In this document: piece after piece, positions 1 to 5,235 of the stretch
Layout: each line of letters begins with the position of its first letter
Position numbering within the stretch: the stretch's first letter is position 1
Assembly: GCA_023255165.1 (NCBI GenBank)
Contig: JALRJD010000260.1
Span: 1 to 5,235 of the forward strand
Length of the DNA stretch: 5,235 nt
Source of the DNA: Porticoccaceae bacterium
Lineage (GTDB): Bacteria > Pseudomonadota > Gammaproteobacteria > Pseudomonadales > Porticoccaceae
Direction: 5' to 3'
The notes under the pieces: model-generated
What the model was told of the DNA's origin: nothing
What the model saw: the letters and a program-made list of their open reading frames with translations, nothing else
Databases searched by the model: none
Translations under genes and position numbers: made by a program

Positions 1-71
1 GTAAGTAAAAATCGTCTTCTGGTGATGGACAGCTTGTTGGGTGATAATTTATTGTCGGAAGTGTTGTTCAT
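1..71 (-). CDS. Tat-exported molybdopterin-binding large subunit of an IorB-like oxidoreductase (N-terminal fragment, runs off the window)
   Basis: Seen: an ATG at 71-69 overlaps the stop of the upstream [2Fe-2S] subunit gene as ATGA. The frame stays open for 23 codons to the window edge. The peptide begins MNNTSDNKLS and then carries T17-R18-R19-R20-F21-L22-L23. That fits the twin-arginine consensus S/T-R-R-x-F-L-K after a polar n-region. A strong Shine-Dalgarno, GGAGG, sits 7 bases before the ATG. Known: in isoquinoline 1-oxidoreductase type and related molybdenum hydroxylases, the small two-cluster iron-sulfur subunit is followed by a large subunit that binds molybdopterin cytosine dinucleotide, and this large subunit often has a Tat signal. 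Inference: this is that subunit, folded with cofactor in the cytoplasm and exported to the periplasm. No catalytic domain is visible here, so the name rests on context and the Tat motif. Another Tat-exported partner is possible. Confidence 0.72.
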   Translation of the reverse strand, partial: MNNTSDNKLSPNKLSITRRRFLL

Positions 72-589
72 GACTGACCCTCCATCGCCGCGGGGTCAAA
101 TATTTCCACCGTCTCCTGCGCAACTGGGCGCGCACGCAGCACCGCGGCGCCCGACTTGATCGCCGCTGTAATTTTTCCGTAGGTGCCACAGCGACAAATA
201 TTGCCGTTCATGGCCGCCTGAATCTCCTGGTCCGAAGGATCGGGGTTTTTACTTAGCAGGGCGCTGGCCGACATCAACTGGCCAGACTGACAGTAACCGC
301 ATTGGGGAATGCTCTGTTCGATCCAGGCCTGCTGCAACGGGTGCAGATTGTCCGGCGTGCCGAGCCCTTCGATGGTCGTAATCGCTGCTCCCTGAACCGC
401 CGAAACAGGCAATGTGCAGGTGCGCAACGCCTCGCCGTTCACATGCATGGTACAGGCTCCACAGAGGCCCATGCCGCAACCAAACTTGCTGCCTTTGAGT
501 TTAAAGTGGTCGCGCACCACCCACAGCAGCGGAGTATCGGGGTCGAGATCGACTTCTACGGGAAGATTATTTAATCGAAAATTTATCAT
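68..589 (-). CDS. (2Fe-2S)-binding small subunit of a xanthine dehydrogenase/isoquinoline 1-oxidoreductase family enzyme
   Basis: This 173-aa protein should pass electrons from a molybdenum active site on the large subunit to an external acceptor through two [2Fe-2S] clusters. The N-terminal plant-ferredoxin-like domain (about residues 1-75) has C38, C43, C46 and C58. The C-terminal helical domain (about 80-150) has C97, C100, C132 and C134 in the CGYCQSGQ and NICRCGTY motifs. All eight cluster ligands are present. The length is slightly above the usual 150-170 aa because of a C-terminal tail (about 152-173). It has no signal peptide or membrane segment. It overlaps the next gene by ATGA, as expected for an IorA/IorB-type operon. 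The ATG at 589 gives a normal family N-terminus, but no Shine-Dalgarno is visible before it. The electron acceptor and the substrate (N-heterocycle, aldehyde or other) cannot be told from this subunit. Confidence 0.93.
   Translation of the reverse strand: MINFRLNNLPVEVDLDPDTPLLWVVRDHFKLKGSKFGCGMGLCGACTMHVNGEALRTCTLPVSAVQGAAITTIEGLGTPDNLHPLQQAWIEQSIPQCGYCQSGQLMSASALLSKNPDPSDQEIQAAMNGNICRCGTYGKITAAIKSGAAVLRARPVAQETVEIFDPAAMEGQS
79..83 (-). promoter_or_regulatory. Strong ribosome binding site for the Tat-signal gene
   Basis: The minus strand reads GGAGG, 7 bases before the ATG at 71-69 and inside the last codons of the upstream subunit gene. Together with the ATGA overlap this decides the start codon. 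It suggests translational coupling, which would keep the two subunits in step. Confidence 0.75.
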
Positions 590-652
590 GGCGGGGCCAA
601 TTTTTATTATTTGTGGTTTGGGATTATTGGTTATTAGTATTATTTTTTTATG

Positions 653-676
653 CAGCCAGATTGCAGGGTCTGGCCG
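653..676. promoter_or_regulatory. 24-bp inverted repeat, candidate operator before the oxidoreductase genes
   Basis: Plus strand: CAGCCAGA (653-660), an 8-base spacer (661-668), then TCTGGCCG (669-676). Seven of eight arm positions are complementary and the eighth is a G-T pair. It lies 64-87 bases before the small-subunit ATG, next to a very AT-rich stretch (about 597-650) that could hold a -10 element. On the transcribed (minus) strand it is followed by an A run, not a T run, so it does not look like an intrinsic terminator. An operator for a dimeric regulator such as the adjacent TetR protein, or an RNA hairpin in the leader, are both possible. No confident -35/-10 pair was found nearby. 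Confidence 0.35.
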
Positions 677-723
677 CCAACTTCAAGCCCTGTCAGCCAA
701 CAACCGTGACCGCCGGGGTTTAT

Positions 724-748
724 AAAAGCGGCTCAAGTGAGAAGCCCC
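724..748 (-). terminator. Weak terminator-like hairpin after the tetR gene
   Basis: Just beyond the tetR stop codon, the minus strand reads GGCTT, a 7-base loop, then GAGCC (one G-T pair). This is followed by GC and TTTT at 727-724. The stem is short, so it may be leaky or have no function. If real, it would separate the icmF-tetR transcript from the oxidoreductase genes. Confidence 0.22.
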
Positions 749-760
749 AAGTAAGCAGCA

Positions 761-1378
761 TTAGCCGCGCAACATACTTTCCATTACCTGCTTCAAGGCA
801 TTGTGCAGCGCACGGATTGATTCGAGGTTATCGGGGTCGGTCATCCAGTGGTATACGATGCCGCTTACCGAGGCCGTAAAGTGGTCGGCAAGCATCTCCG
901 CGTCCACCGTGGCGGGCACTTCGCCTGCGGCAACCGCCTCTCTGATCCAGCCGACCACATCGGCATAACGACGTTTATGGATACCCAGAATAACGGCTTT
1001 CAGTTCCGATCCCGGCGCCAGGGAGTCAAACCAGAGGCGGTAAAATGCCTCCACATGACGCGGGGCATCTTCACAAAATGCAATATGCGCATCGAGCGCC
1101 GCGGCAATCGCCTGATAGCCGCGCTTGTTTTTGGTCACCGAGGTCAGCTCGGCCAGCCATTCATCACCCACCGAACGCAGCACAAAATCAAACAACCCGG
1201 CCTTGTTGCCAAAGCGGTAGCCAGCCAGCCCGCGTGAATAACCGGCCCGCTCACCCACATCCTTGAGTGCGATCTCGCCCGCGCCACGCTCGACAATCAG
1301 CTCAACCGCCGCCTCAAGCATGCGGGCGTCGGAGATCTCCTTGCGTTCAATCTGCGTCAGGCGCAGGGCTTTGGCCAT
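761..1378 (-). CDS. TetR/AcrR-family transcriptional regulator
   Basis: This 205-aa protein has a typical TetR length. An N-terminal DNA-binding domain (about residues 12-62) contains a helix-turn-helix, roughly residues 37-57. It covers the stretch LKDVGERAGYSRGLAGYRFG and is followed by NKAGLF, a classic TetR signature. Residues about 75-205 form the all-helical ligand-binding and dimer domain, which is too divergent to name an inducer. The ATG at 1378 is supported by AGGA (1390-1387), 8 bases upstream. The gene starts 40 bases after the icmF stop on the same strand, with no terminator between, so cotranscription with icmF is likely. Known: TetR proteins usually repress their own or adjacent operons, and many near acyl-CoA genes sense acyl-CoAs. 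Inferred: it may control icmF, the downstream oxidoreductase genes, or both. It is predicted to be cytoplasmic. Confidence 0.93.
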   Translation of the reverse strand: MAKALRLTQIERKEISDARMLEAAVELIVERGAGEIALKDVGERAGYSRGLAGYRFGNKAGLFDFVLRSVGDEWLAELTSVTKNKRGYQAIAAALDAHIAFCEDAPRHVEAFYRLWFDSLAPGSELKAVILGIHKRRYADVVGWIREAVAAGEVPATVDAEMLADHFTASVSGIVYHWMTDPDNLESIRALHNALKQVMESMLRG

Positions 1379-1386
1379 TATCTCTA

Positions 1387-1390
1387 TCCT
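1387..1390 (-). promoter_or_regulatory. Ribosome binding site for tetR
   Basis: The minus strand reads AAAGGATAGAGATA before the ATG at 1378, with AGGA 8 bases upstream. It supports the chosen start and independent translation of tetR on the shared icmF transcript. Confidence 0.6.
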
Positions 1391-1418
1391 TTAATCACTC
1401 GAAGAATAACAAGCATCA

Positions 1419-4400
1419 TCACATGGAACGACGATACTGCCCGCCCACATCAAACAACGCATTGGTAATCTGCCCCAGCGAACAACAGCGCACCGCATCC
1501 ATCAGCACCTCAAAGCCATTGCCGCCCTCTTTGACGGTATCCTGCAGACGCTTGAGCACGGCTGCGGATTCATCGCTATGCTGTTGCTGGAAGGCGCGCA
1601 GACGTTTGATCTGGCTCTGCTTCTCGGCATCAGTGGAACGCGCCAGCTCAATTTCTGTCGCCTGCTGCTCAGACTCATTGAGGAAGGTGTTAACACCAAT
1701 AATCGGCAGCGAGCCGTCATGCTTTTTGTGCTCATAGAACAGTGACTCTTCCTGAATCTTGCCGCGCTGATAGCCGGTTTCCATAGCACCGAGCACGCCG
1801 CCGCGATCGGAGATTTTCTCAAACTCCTGCAGCACTGCCTCTTCCACCAGATCGGTGAGTTCATCAATAATAAAGGCGCCTTGATTGGGGTTTTCGTTTT
1901 TCGCCAGTCCCCACTCCTGATTGATAATCAACTGAATCGCCAGCGCTCTGCGCACCGACTCTTCGGTGGGCGTAGTGATCGCTTCGTCATAGGCATTGGT
2001 ATGCAGGCTGTTGCAGTTGTCATAGATGGCAATCAGGGCCTGCAGCGTGGTGCGAATATCGTTGAAATTCATCTCCTGGGCGTGCAGTGAGCGGCCCGAA
2101 GTCTGGATATGGTACTTGAGCTTCTGGCTGCGCGAGTTGGCGCCGTAGCGGTCGCGCATGGCCACCGCCCAGATGCGTCGGGCGACGCGGCCCATCACGG
2201 TGTACTCAGGGTCCATACCGTTGGAGAAGAAGAACGACAGGTTCGGTGCGAAATCGTCAATATTCATACCTCGCGCCAGGTAGGCTTCAACAAAGGTAAA
2301 GCCATTGGACAGGGTAAAGGCCAGCTGTGAAATCGGGTTGGCCCCGGCTTCGGCGATATGGTAGCCAGAGATCGATACCGAGTAGAAGTTACGAATCTGC
2401 TGATCGATAAAGTACTGCTGCATATCACCCATCATGCGCAGGCTGAATTCGGTGGAGAAAATACAGGTGTTCTGACCCTGATCTTCCTTGAGAATATCCG
2501 CCTGCACGGTGCCGCGCACGCGCTGCAAAGTGCCACTGCGCAGAGTCTGGTATTCGTCGGCGTTGGGCTGGCGACCATTCTCGGCAACAAACTGCTCAAC
2601 CTGCTGATCGATGGCGGTGTTTAAAAACATCGCCAGAATGGTTGGCGCCGGGCCATTGATGGTCATCGATACCGAGGTGGTCGGGTTGCACAGATCAAAG
2701 CCGTCGTAGAGGGCTTTCATATCATCCAGAGTACAAATCGAAACGCCGGCATTACCCACCTTGCCGTAAATATCGGGGCGCTCGTCCGGGTCGAAACCAT
2801 AGAGTGTCACCGAGTCAAAGGCGGTCGACAGGCGCTTGGCATCGGAGTGCTCTGACAGCGCCTTAAAGCGGCGGTTGGTTTTAAAGGCATCACCTTCGCC
2901 GGCAAACATACGCGCAGGGTCTTCACCCTCGCGCTTAAATGGGAACACACCAGCTGTGTAGGGGAACTCGCCGGGCAGGTTGTCGCGCATCAGCCACTTC
3001 AGCAGTTCGCCGTGATCTTCAAAGCGCGGCAGTGACACCCGTGAGATTTTGTTACCTGACAGGGAGACTGTGTTAAGTCTGGTGACAACCTCTTTGCCAT
3101 TCGGCAGCAGATCGACTTTCTCGTCGCCGGAATAGGCTTCAACCACCGCTGGCCAGTTCTCCAGCAGCTTGGCGGCAGTGCTGTCCATGGCCTGCTTGCG
3201 CTCGGCAATCAGGGTGTCGATAGTCGCCGGCGCTTCGCTGCCACTCTCGAGCAACATGCTTTTCGCGGCGGCCAGTTGCTGCTGCTGACGTGCCAGATTG
3301 GCCTGCTCTATAACCCGCTGGTGATAGCTGCGCAGTCCGGCGGCAATCTCGGCCAGATAGCGTTGGCGGTCTGCCGGCACCACTACGGTTTTTTCCGATG
3401 GCGTGCGACGATCCACTTTGGCCAGATGCTGTTCAAAACTACGCAGGCCACGTGCCTGCAACAGGCTGAGCAATTCCTGATAGGCGGCGGTGACACCGTC
3501 ATCGTTAAAGCGTGAGGCAATAGTGCCAAAAACCGGCATCTGCTCTGGCGCCTGTTCCCAGGCTTCGCGATTGCGCTGAACCTGTTTGCAGACATCGCGA
3601 TAGGCATCTTCACTGCCCTTGCGATCAAATTTGTTGATAATGGCCAGCTCGGCGTAATCGAGCATATCGATTTTTTCCAGCTGACTCTGGGCGCCAAACT
3701 CCGGCGTCATCACATAGATTGGCACATCCACGTAGGGCACGATGCCTGCATCGCCCTGGCCAATGCCAGGAGTCTCAACCACCACCAGATCAAAACCACC
3801 GAGACGCAGTGCGCAGACAATATCACTCAGGGCCGCCGGCACTTCACCGGTAGCGCCGCGGGTGCCAATTGAACGCATATAAATAGAAGGATGATAGATC
3901 GCATTCATACGAATACGGTCGCCGAGCAAAGCACCGCCGGTTTTGCGGCGAGTCGGGTCAATAGCCAGCACAGCAATTTTCAGCTGATCGGCGCTGTCTT
4001 GACGGAAACGACGGATCAGCTCATCCGTAAGTGAAGACTTACCTGCGCCACCGGTACCGGTAATGCCGAGAACGGGAACCGTAGCGCTAAGAAATTGCGC
4101 TTGCTCGCGCAGAGATTTCTGCTGCGTTTCACTGAGTTCGTCGCGTTCGATAGCAGTGATTAAACGGGACAAATTATTGCGCCCACTCGGGCCGGAAAGA
4201 TCACTGGCCGCAACAGTCACATCGCTGTAAGCGCCCAGCGAGCAACGCGCAATCATATCGTCGATCATGCCGACCAGTCCGAGGTTTTGGCCATCGTAGG
4301 GTGAGTAGATACGCTCAACCCCATACTCTTCCAGCTCTTTGATCTCGGCGGGCACAATCACACCGCCACCGCCGCCGAAGATTTTAATATGTTCGGCACC

Positions 4401-4700
4401 AGCCTCTTTAAGCAGGTCCACTGCGTACTTGAAATACTCCACATGACCACCCTGATAGGAACTGATAGCAATGCCCTGGGCATCTTCCTGTAGTGCGGTT
4501 TCGATCACCTCGGCGACAGATCGGTTGTGGGCCAGGTGAATCACCTCAACGCCGGCGCCCTGCAGAATACGGCGCATAATATTGATCGACGCATCATGGC
4601 CATCAAACAAACTGGCAGCAGTGACAAAGCGCAGAGGGATACCCTGTTTCTGCGCTGGGCTGGAAGGGGCGGGCGTGGTGGAAACGGCTGAAGTACTCAT
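1419..4700 (-). CDS. icmF: Fused isobutyryl-CoA mutase with G-protein chaperone domain (IcmF), adenosylcobalamin-dependent
   Basis: IcmF reversibly rearranges isobutyryl-CoA and n-butyryl-CoA; some members also act on isovaleryl-CoA/pivalyl-CoA. All domains are present in 1093 aa, the normal length. Residues 1-20 are an A/S/T/P-rich tail. About 22-155 is the B12-binding domain, with DGHD (H35, lower axial cobalt ligand), SSYQGG (80-85) and a glycine run at 109-113. About 205-420 is a MeaB-type GTPase: P-loop GTGGAGKS (215-222), ETPGIGQ (309-315, with the Glu typical of this G3E class) and NKFD (356-359). About 420-545 is a linker, and about 546-1093 the mutase barrel and C-terminus, with catalytic H781 in SISGYH. 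F599 (RMFAGE) and Q743 (GQNTCIF) align by motif with Tyr89 and Arg207 of methylmalonyl-CoA mutase, which argues for ICM specificity. The ATG at 4700 is preceded by a weak AGAG. No frameshift is seen. Confidence 0.97.
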   Translation of the reverse strand: MSTSAVSTTPAPSSPAQKQGIPLRFVTAASLFDGHDASINIMRRILQGAGVEVIHLAHNRSVAEVIETALQEDAQGIAISSYQGGHVEYFKYAVDLLKEAGAEHIKIFGGGGGVIVPAEIKELEEYGVERIYSPYDGQNLGLVGMIDDMIARCSLGAYSDVTVAASDLSGPSGRNNLSRLITAIERDELSETQQKSLREQAQFLSATVPVLGITGTGGAGKSSLTDELIRRFRQDSADQLKIAVLAIDPTRRKTGGALLGDRIRMNAIYHPSIYMRSIGTRGATGEVPAALSDIVCALRLGGFDLVVVETPGIGQGDAGIVPYVDVPIYVMTPEFGAQSQLEKIDMLDYAELAIINKFDRKGSEDAYRDVCKQVQRNREAWEQAPEQMPVFGTIASRFNDDGVTAAYQELLSLLQARGLRSFEQHLAKVDRRTPSEKTVVVPADRQRYLAEIAAGLRSYHQRVIEQANLARQQQQLAAAKSMLLESGSEAPATIDTLIAERKQAMDSTAAKLLENWPAVVEAYSGDEKVDLLPNGKEVVTRLNTVSLSGNKISRVSLPRFEDHGELLKWLMRDNLPGEFPYTAGVFPFKREGEDPARMFAGEGDAFKTNRRFKALSEHSDAKRLSTAFDSVTLYGFDPDERPDIYGKVGNAGVSICTLDDMKALYDGFDLCNPTTSVSMTINGPAPTILAMFLNTAIDQQVEQFVAENGRQPNADEYQTLRSGTLQRVRGTVQADILKEDQGQNTCIFSTEFSLRMMGDMQQYFIDQQIRNFYSVSISGYHIAEAGANPISQLAFTLSNGFTFVEAYLARGMNIDDFAPNLSFFFSNGMDPEYTVMGRVARRIWAVAMRDRYGANSRSQKLKYHIQTSGRSLHAQEMNFNDIRTTLQALIAIYDNCNSLHTNAYDEAITTPTEESVRRALAIQLIINQEWGLAKNENPNQGAFIIDELTDLVEEAVLQEFEKISDRGGVLGAMETGYQRGKIQEESLFYEHKKHDGSLPIIGVNTFLNESEQQATEIELARSTDAEKQSQIKRLRAFQQQHSDESAAVLKRLQDTVKEGGNGFEVLMDAVRCCSLGQITNALFDVGGQYRRSM

Positions 4701-4732
4701 AATAGTGGCTCTGTTAACGAAATATTGGCGTG

Positions 4733-4761
4733 ATTTTAATTATCTTGCTTGTTGCATGCAA
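4733..4761 (-). promoter_or_regulatory. Candidate sigma-70-type promoter of icmF with embedded palindrome
   Basis: The minus strand reads TTGCAT (4761-4756), a 17-base spacer, then TAAAAT (4738-4733), 32 bases before the icmF ATG. The -10 matches five of six consensus bases; the -35 keeps only TTG plus spacing. The perfect 10-bp palindrome TTGCATGCAA (4752-4761) covers the -35. It lies within a wider CTTGC/GCAAG repeat (4744-4748 and 4758-4762). A regulator bound here would block RNA polymerase, so the palindrome is a possible operator. The regulator is unknown; the TetR protein encoded downstream is one candidate. Confidence 0.4.
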
Positions 4762-4770
4762 GTAAGTTTG

Positions 4771-4796
4771 CAGATAAATAAAGTCTACGGTATCTG
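4771..4796. repeat. Short inverted repeat between the Hsp70-like gene and icmF
   Basis: CAGATA (4771-4776) and TATCTG (4791-4796) are perfect 6-base inverted arms around a 14-base spacer. They lie just upstream of the candidate icmF promoter. No T run follows on the minus strand, so it is a poor terminator. It could be a regulator site or chance. Nothing else in this 139-bp gap looks like a strong terminator for the upstream gene. Confidence 0.2.
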
Positions 4797-4839
4797 TCAC
4801 GGTCGCTGAAGTGAGAGAAATTGGCTGGCAACAACCAGG

Positions 4840-5235
4840 TTATTGGGCGCTAGTTGGGTCTGAATGATTAGAAACAGGGCCCGAACCATATCCAAAGAAA
4901 TCCGCAATCGCCAAACCCGCGGCGACACTGGTAAAAGGGTCGTGCTCGACAACCTTACCGGGAAACTGGTTATCGAGAATATCTTTCACCGCGGGAATCA
5001 GTGAAGAGCCGCCGGTGCGCAACACCAGATCGATATCACCGGCCTGCAAACCGGCCTTGTTGAGAATCAGAGTAATCGCCTGCTCCAGCTCAAACAGCAG
5101 ATCAGAGATCATCAGCTCGAACTCCCAGCGCTCCAATGTCACTTCAATATCAATCTCGGGAATATCCAGCACCGCCGAGTCGGCCACCGAGAGCTCGGCC
5201 TTAAACGCCTTGATGGCCTCGAAAACCTGGTAGCT
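4840..5235 (-). CDS. Hsp70-family (YegD-like) protein, C-terminal part
   Basis: The reading frame is open to the window edge and its start lies outside; 131 residues are visible. They contain the end of an actin-like ATPase domain. LVLRTGGSSLIPAV matches the nucleotide-binding GG-S-x-I/M-P motif of Hsp70 proteins, and EHDPFTSVAAGLAIAD matches the closing D-P-x-x-A/S-V-A-x-G helix. The protein ends about 20 residues later in a polar tail, with no substrate-binding beta domain or lid as in DnaK. This fits YegD-like Hsp70 relatives, which are essentially ATPase only. Its client and role are unknown, and nothing here links it to icmF, from which it is 139 bases away. A GTG at 5187 could start a shorter frame, but residues before it (SYQVFEAIKAFKAELS) continue the family alignment, so that start is internal. 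Confidence 0.85.
   Translation of the reverse strand, partial: SYQVFEAIKAFKAELSVADSAVLDIPEIDIEVTLERWEFELMISDLLFELEQAITLILNKAGLQAGDIDLVLRTGGSSLIPAVKDILDNQFPGKVVEHDPFTSVAAGLAIADFFGYGSGPVSNHSDPTSAQ

Noticed and set aside
664..692. CAGGG/CCCTG inverted arms in the 590-760 gap
   Set aside because: Five-base arms with a long spacer that overlap and compete with the stronger 653-676 repeat; probably chance.
848..1237. 129-aa plus-strand open frame
   Set aside because: It lies fully antisense to the well-supported TetR gene and has no recognisable domain; a shadow frame.
1502..1867. 121-aa minus-strand frame inside icmF, and similar frames at 3383-3697 and 2999-3208
   Set aside because: Out-of-frame within the continuous, fully motif-supported IcmF coding sequence; composition is serine/arginine-rich as expected of a shifted frame.
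1881..2624. Plus-strand frames at 1881-2090, 2109-2330 and 2358-2624
   Set aside because: All antisense to the conserved mutase domain of IcmF, with no family motif of their own.
4801..4842. Hairpin CTGG-TTGTTG-CCAG (minus strand) as a terminator for the Hsp70-like gene
   Set aside because: The stem is only four base pairs and no T run follows.
4840..5187. A complete small 115-aa gene starting at GTG 5187
   Set aside because: The frame continues upstream to the window edge with residues that fit the Hsp70 family, so this is the 3' end of a longer gene.
1..5235. CRISPR array, insertion sequence, tRNA or phage-type defence system
   Set aside because: No regularly spaced repeats, transposase, terminal repeats or tRNA-like folds seen; all genes fit ordinary metabolic, regulatory or chaperone families.

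Overview
The window reads as an ordinary bacterial chromosome segment, most likely from a gammaproteobacterium or a related proteobacterium. This rests on moderate GC content by eye, the style of the IcmF, TetR and Hsp70-like proteins, and a molybdenum-hydroxylase pair with a Tat-exported large subunit. The species cannot be fixed from the sequence. All supported genes lie on the minus strand, so transcription runs from high to low coordinates.

In transcription order: (1) the 3' end of an Hsp70-family gene that stops just after the ATPase domain (YegD-like), cut by the window edge (4840-5235). (2) A 139-bp gap holding a candidate promoter with a 10-bp palindrome. (3) A complete 1093-aa icmF gene, a single-chain fusion of B12-binding domain, MeaB-type G-protein chaperone and acyl-CoA mutase domain (1419-4700). 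It carries the Phe/Gln pair that marks isobutyryl-CoA mutase rather than methylmalonyl-CoA mutase. (4) A TetR-family regulator 40 bp downstream with a good ribosome binding site (761-1378), probably cotranscribed with icmF. (5) A 171-bp AT-skewed gap with a weak terminator-like hairpin and an 8-8-8 inverted repeat. (6) A two-cluster [2Fe-2S] small subunit of a xanthine dehydrogenase/isoquinoline 1-oxidoreductase type enzyme (68-589). (7) The first 23 codons of a gene overlapping it by ATGA and encoding a twin-arginine signal start (1-71). This is almost certainly the molybdopterin-binding large subunit.

Functionally, IcmF interconverts isobutyryl-CoA and n-butyryl-CoA, linking branched and straight short-chain acyl-CoA metabolism. 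The TetR protein is a plausible regulator of icmF, of the downstream oxidoreductase operon, or of both, but the sequence does not prove this. The oxidoreductase pair looks like a periplasmic molybdenum hydroxylase whose small subunit would be carried through the Tat system by its partner. I see no mobile element, CRISPR array, tRNA or rRNA, and no clear undescribed system. The points most worth a second look are the Tat piggyback arrangement, the inverted repeat ahead of the oxidoreductase genes and the icmF promoter palindrome.
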